Shown here: positions 63,944 to 64,000 of the stretch, piece by piece
Layout: each line of letters opens with the position of its first letter
How positions within the stretch are numbered: the first letter of the stretch is position 1
Assembly (NCBI RefSeq): GCF_002002725.1
Contig: NZ_MUNW01000049.1
Span: 186,001-250,000, forward strand
DNA: 64,000 nt
DNA from: Sinorhizobium sp. A49
GTDB taxonomy: Bacteria > Pseudomonadota > Alphaproteobacteria > Rhizobiales > Rhizobiaceae
Reading direction: 5' to 3'
Made by a program: the position numbers and the translations under genes
The notes under the pieces: generated by a model
Databases searched by the model: none
What the model was told of the DNA's origin: nothing
What the model saw: the letters and a program-made list of their open reading frames with translations, nothing else

Positions 63944-64000
63944 TCACGCTTTCACCAGCGCACGGACGCCTGTCGTGCCGGCCCTTGGGGACAATGTGCG
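63944..64000 (-). CDS. Possible C-terminal end of a gene cut by the window edge
   Basis: On the minus strand 18 codons enter from the window edge and end at TGA (63944-63946), reading RTLSPRAGTTGVRALVKA. Codon use is ordinary for this genome, and the position, converging on the chemoreceptor gene, is plausible. Too short to assign; it may be chance. Confidence 0.25.
   Translation of the reverse strand, partial: RTLSPRAGTTGVRALVKA

Overview
The window looks like a high-GC alphaproteobacterium of the order Rhizobiales, most likely Rhizobiaceae (Ensifer/Sinorhizobium or Rhizobium). The signs are: an Agrobacterium-type ornithine cyclodeaminase, a RopB/Omp25-like outer-membrane barrel, DUF1127 and DUF2778 proteins, a repeat resembling the Rhizobium intergenic mosaic elements, a perfect CtrA box before a chemoreceptor gene, and the density of ABC importers. 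No rRNA or tRNA gene, CRISPR array or replication origin was seen. The content is accessory metabolism, as expected of a megaplasmid, chromid or variable chromosomal region; this placement is inference.

Layout. 1-5 kb: acyl-CoA thioesterase coupled to metE, metE behind a cobalamin riboswitch, then a DUF1127 gene divergent from a LysR gene. 5.1-8.4 kb: a small terminated gene, then an ISL3-family element whose left end is interrupted by an IS110/IS1111-type element. 8.6-18.6 kb: one long sugar/polyol operon (binding protein, double ATPase, permease, SorC regulator, aldo-keto reductase, GlpD-like dehydrogenase, LsrF/FbaB-type aldolase, FGGY kinase) behind a clear promoter and a 9-bp palindromic operator. 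18.7-23 kb: outer-membrane barrel, a two-component system, an intergenic repeat and an FkbM methyltransferase. 23.2-25.5 kb: a zinc deaminase and an NCS2 nucleobase permease. 26.3-28.6 kb: alanine racemase divergent from a cupin that resembles DMSP lyase but lacks the expected metal ligands. 28.8-35.3 kb: an amino-acid operon (HisJQMP-type importer, RocB-like M20 hydrolase, ornithine cyclodeaminase) divergent from an AsnC/Lrp regulator. 35.4-39.5 kb: DUF2277, a DUF2778 L,D-transpeptidase-like protein and a stand-alone NRPS adenylation-thiolation protein. 39.7 kb: a decayed IS5-type transposase. 40.1-49.2 kb: MetQNI-type importer, a second CUT2-type importer and a flavin monooxygenase of the NtaA/SnaA/DszA family, probably for sulfur-compound use. 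50.2-61.5 kb: MarR regulator, peptide importer and M14 carboxypeptidase divergent from a fused HyuA-HyuB 5-oxoprolinase, ending in a strong terminator. 61.6-63.7 kb: methyl-accepting chemotaxis protein.

How the parts work together. Five importers of different classes each sit with their own catabolic enzymes and mostly with a local regulator (SorC, AsnC, MarR). All five solute-binding-protein genes are followed, 5-16 bases after the stop codon, by an inverted repeat placed before the next transport gene. This suggests a shared way of producing more binding protein than membrane components. The most unusual items are the polyol operon that mixes erythritol-type and AI-2 (lsr)-type enzyme families, the ligand-less cupin, the RocB-ornithine cyclodeaminase pairing, the lone NRPS A-T protein and the 5-oxoprolinase/peptide-importer/carboxypeptidase cluster.
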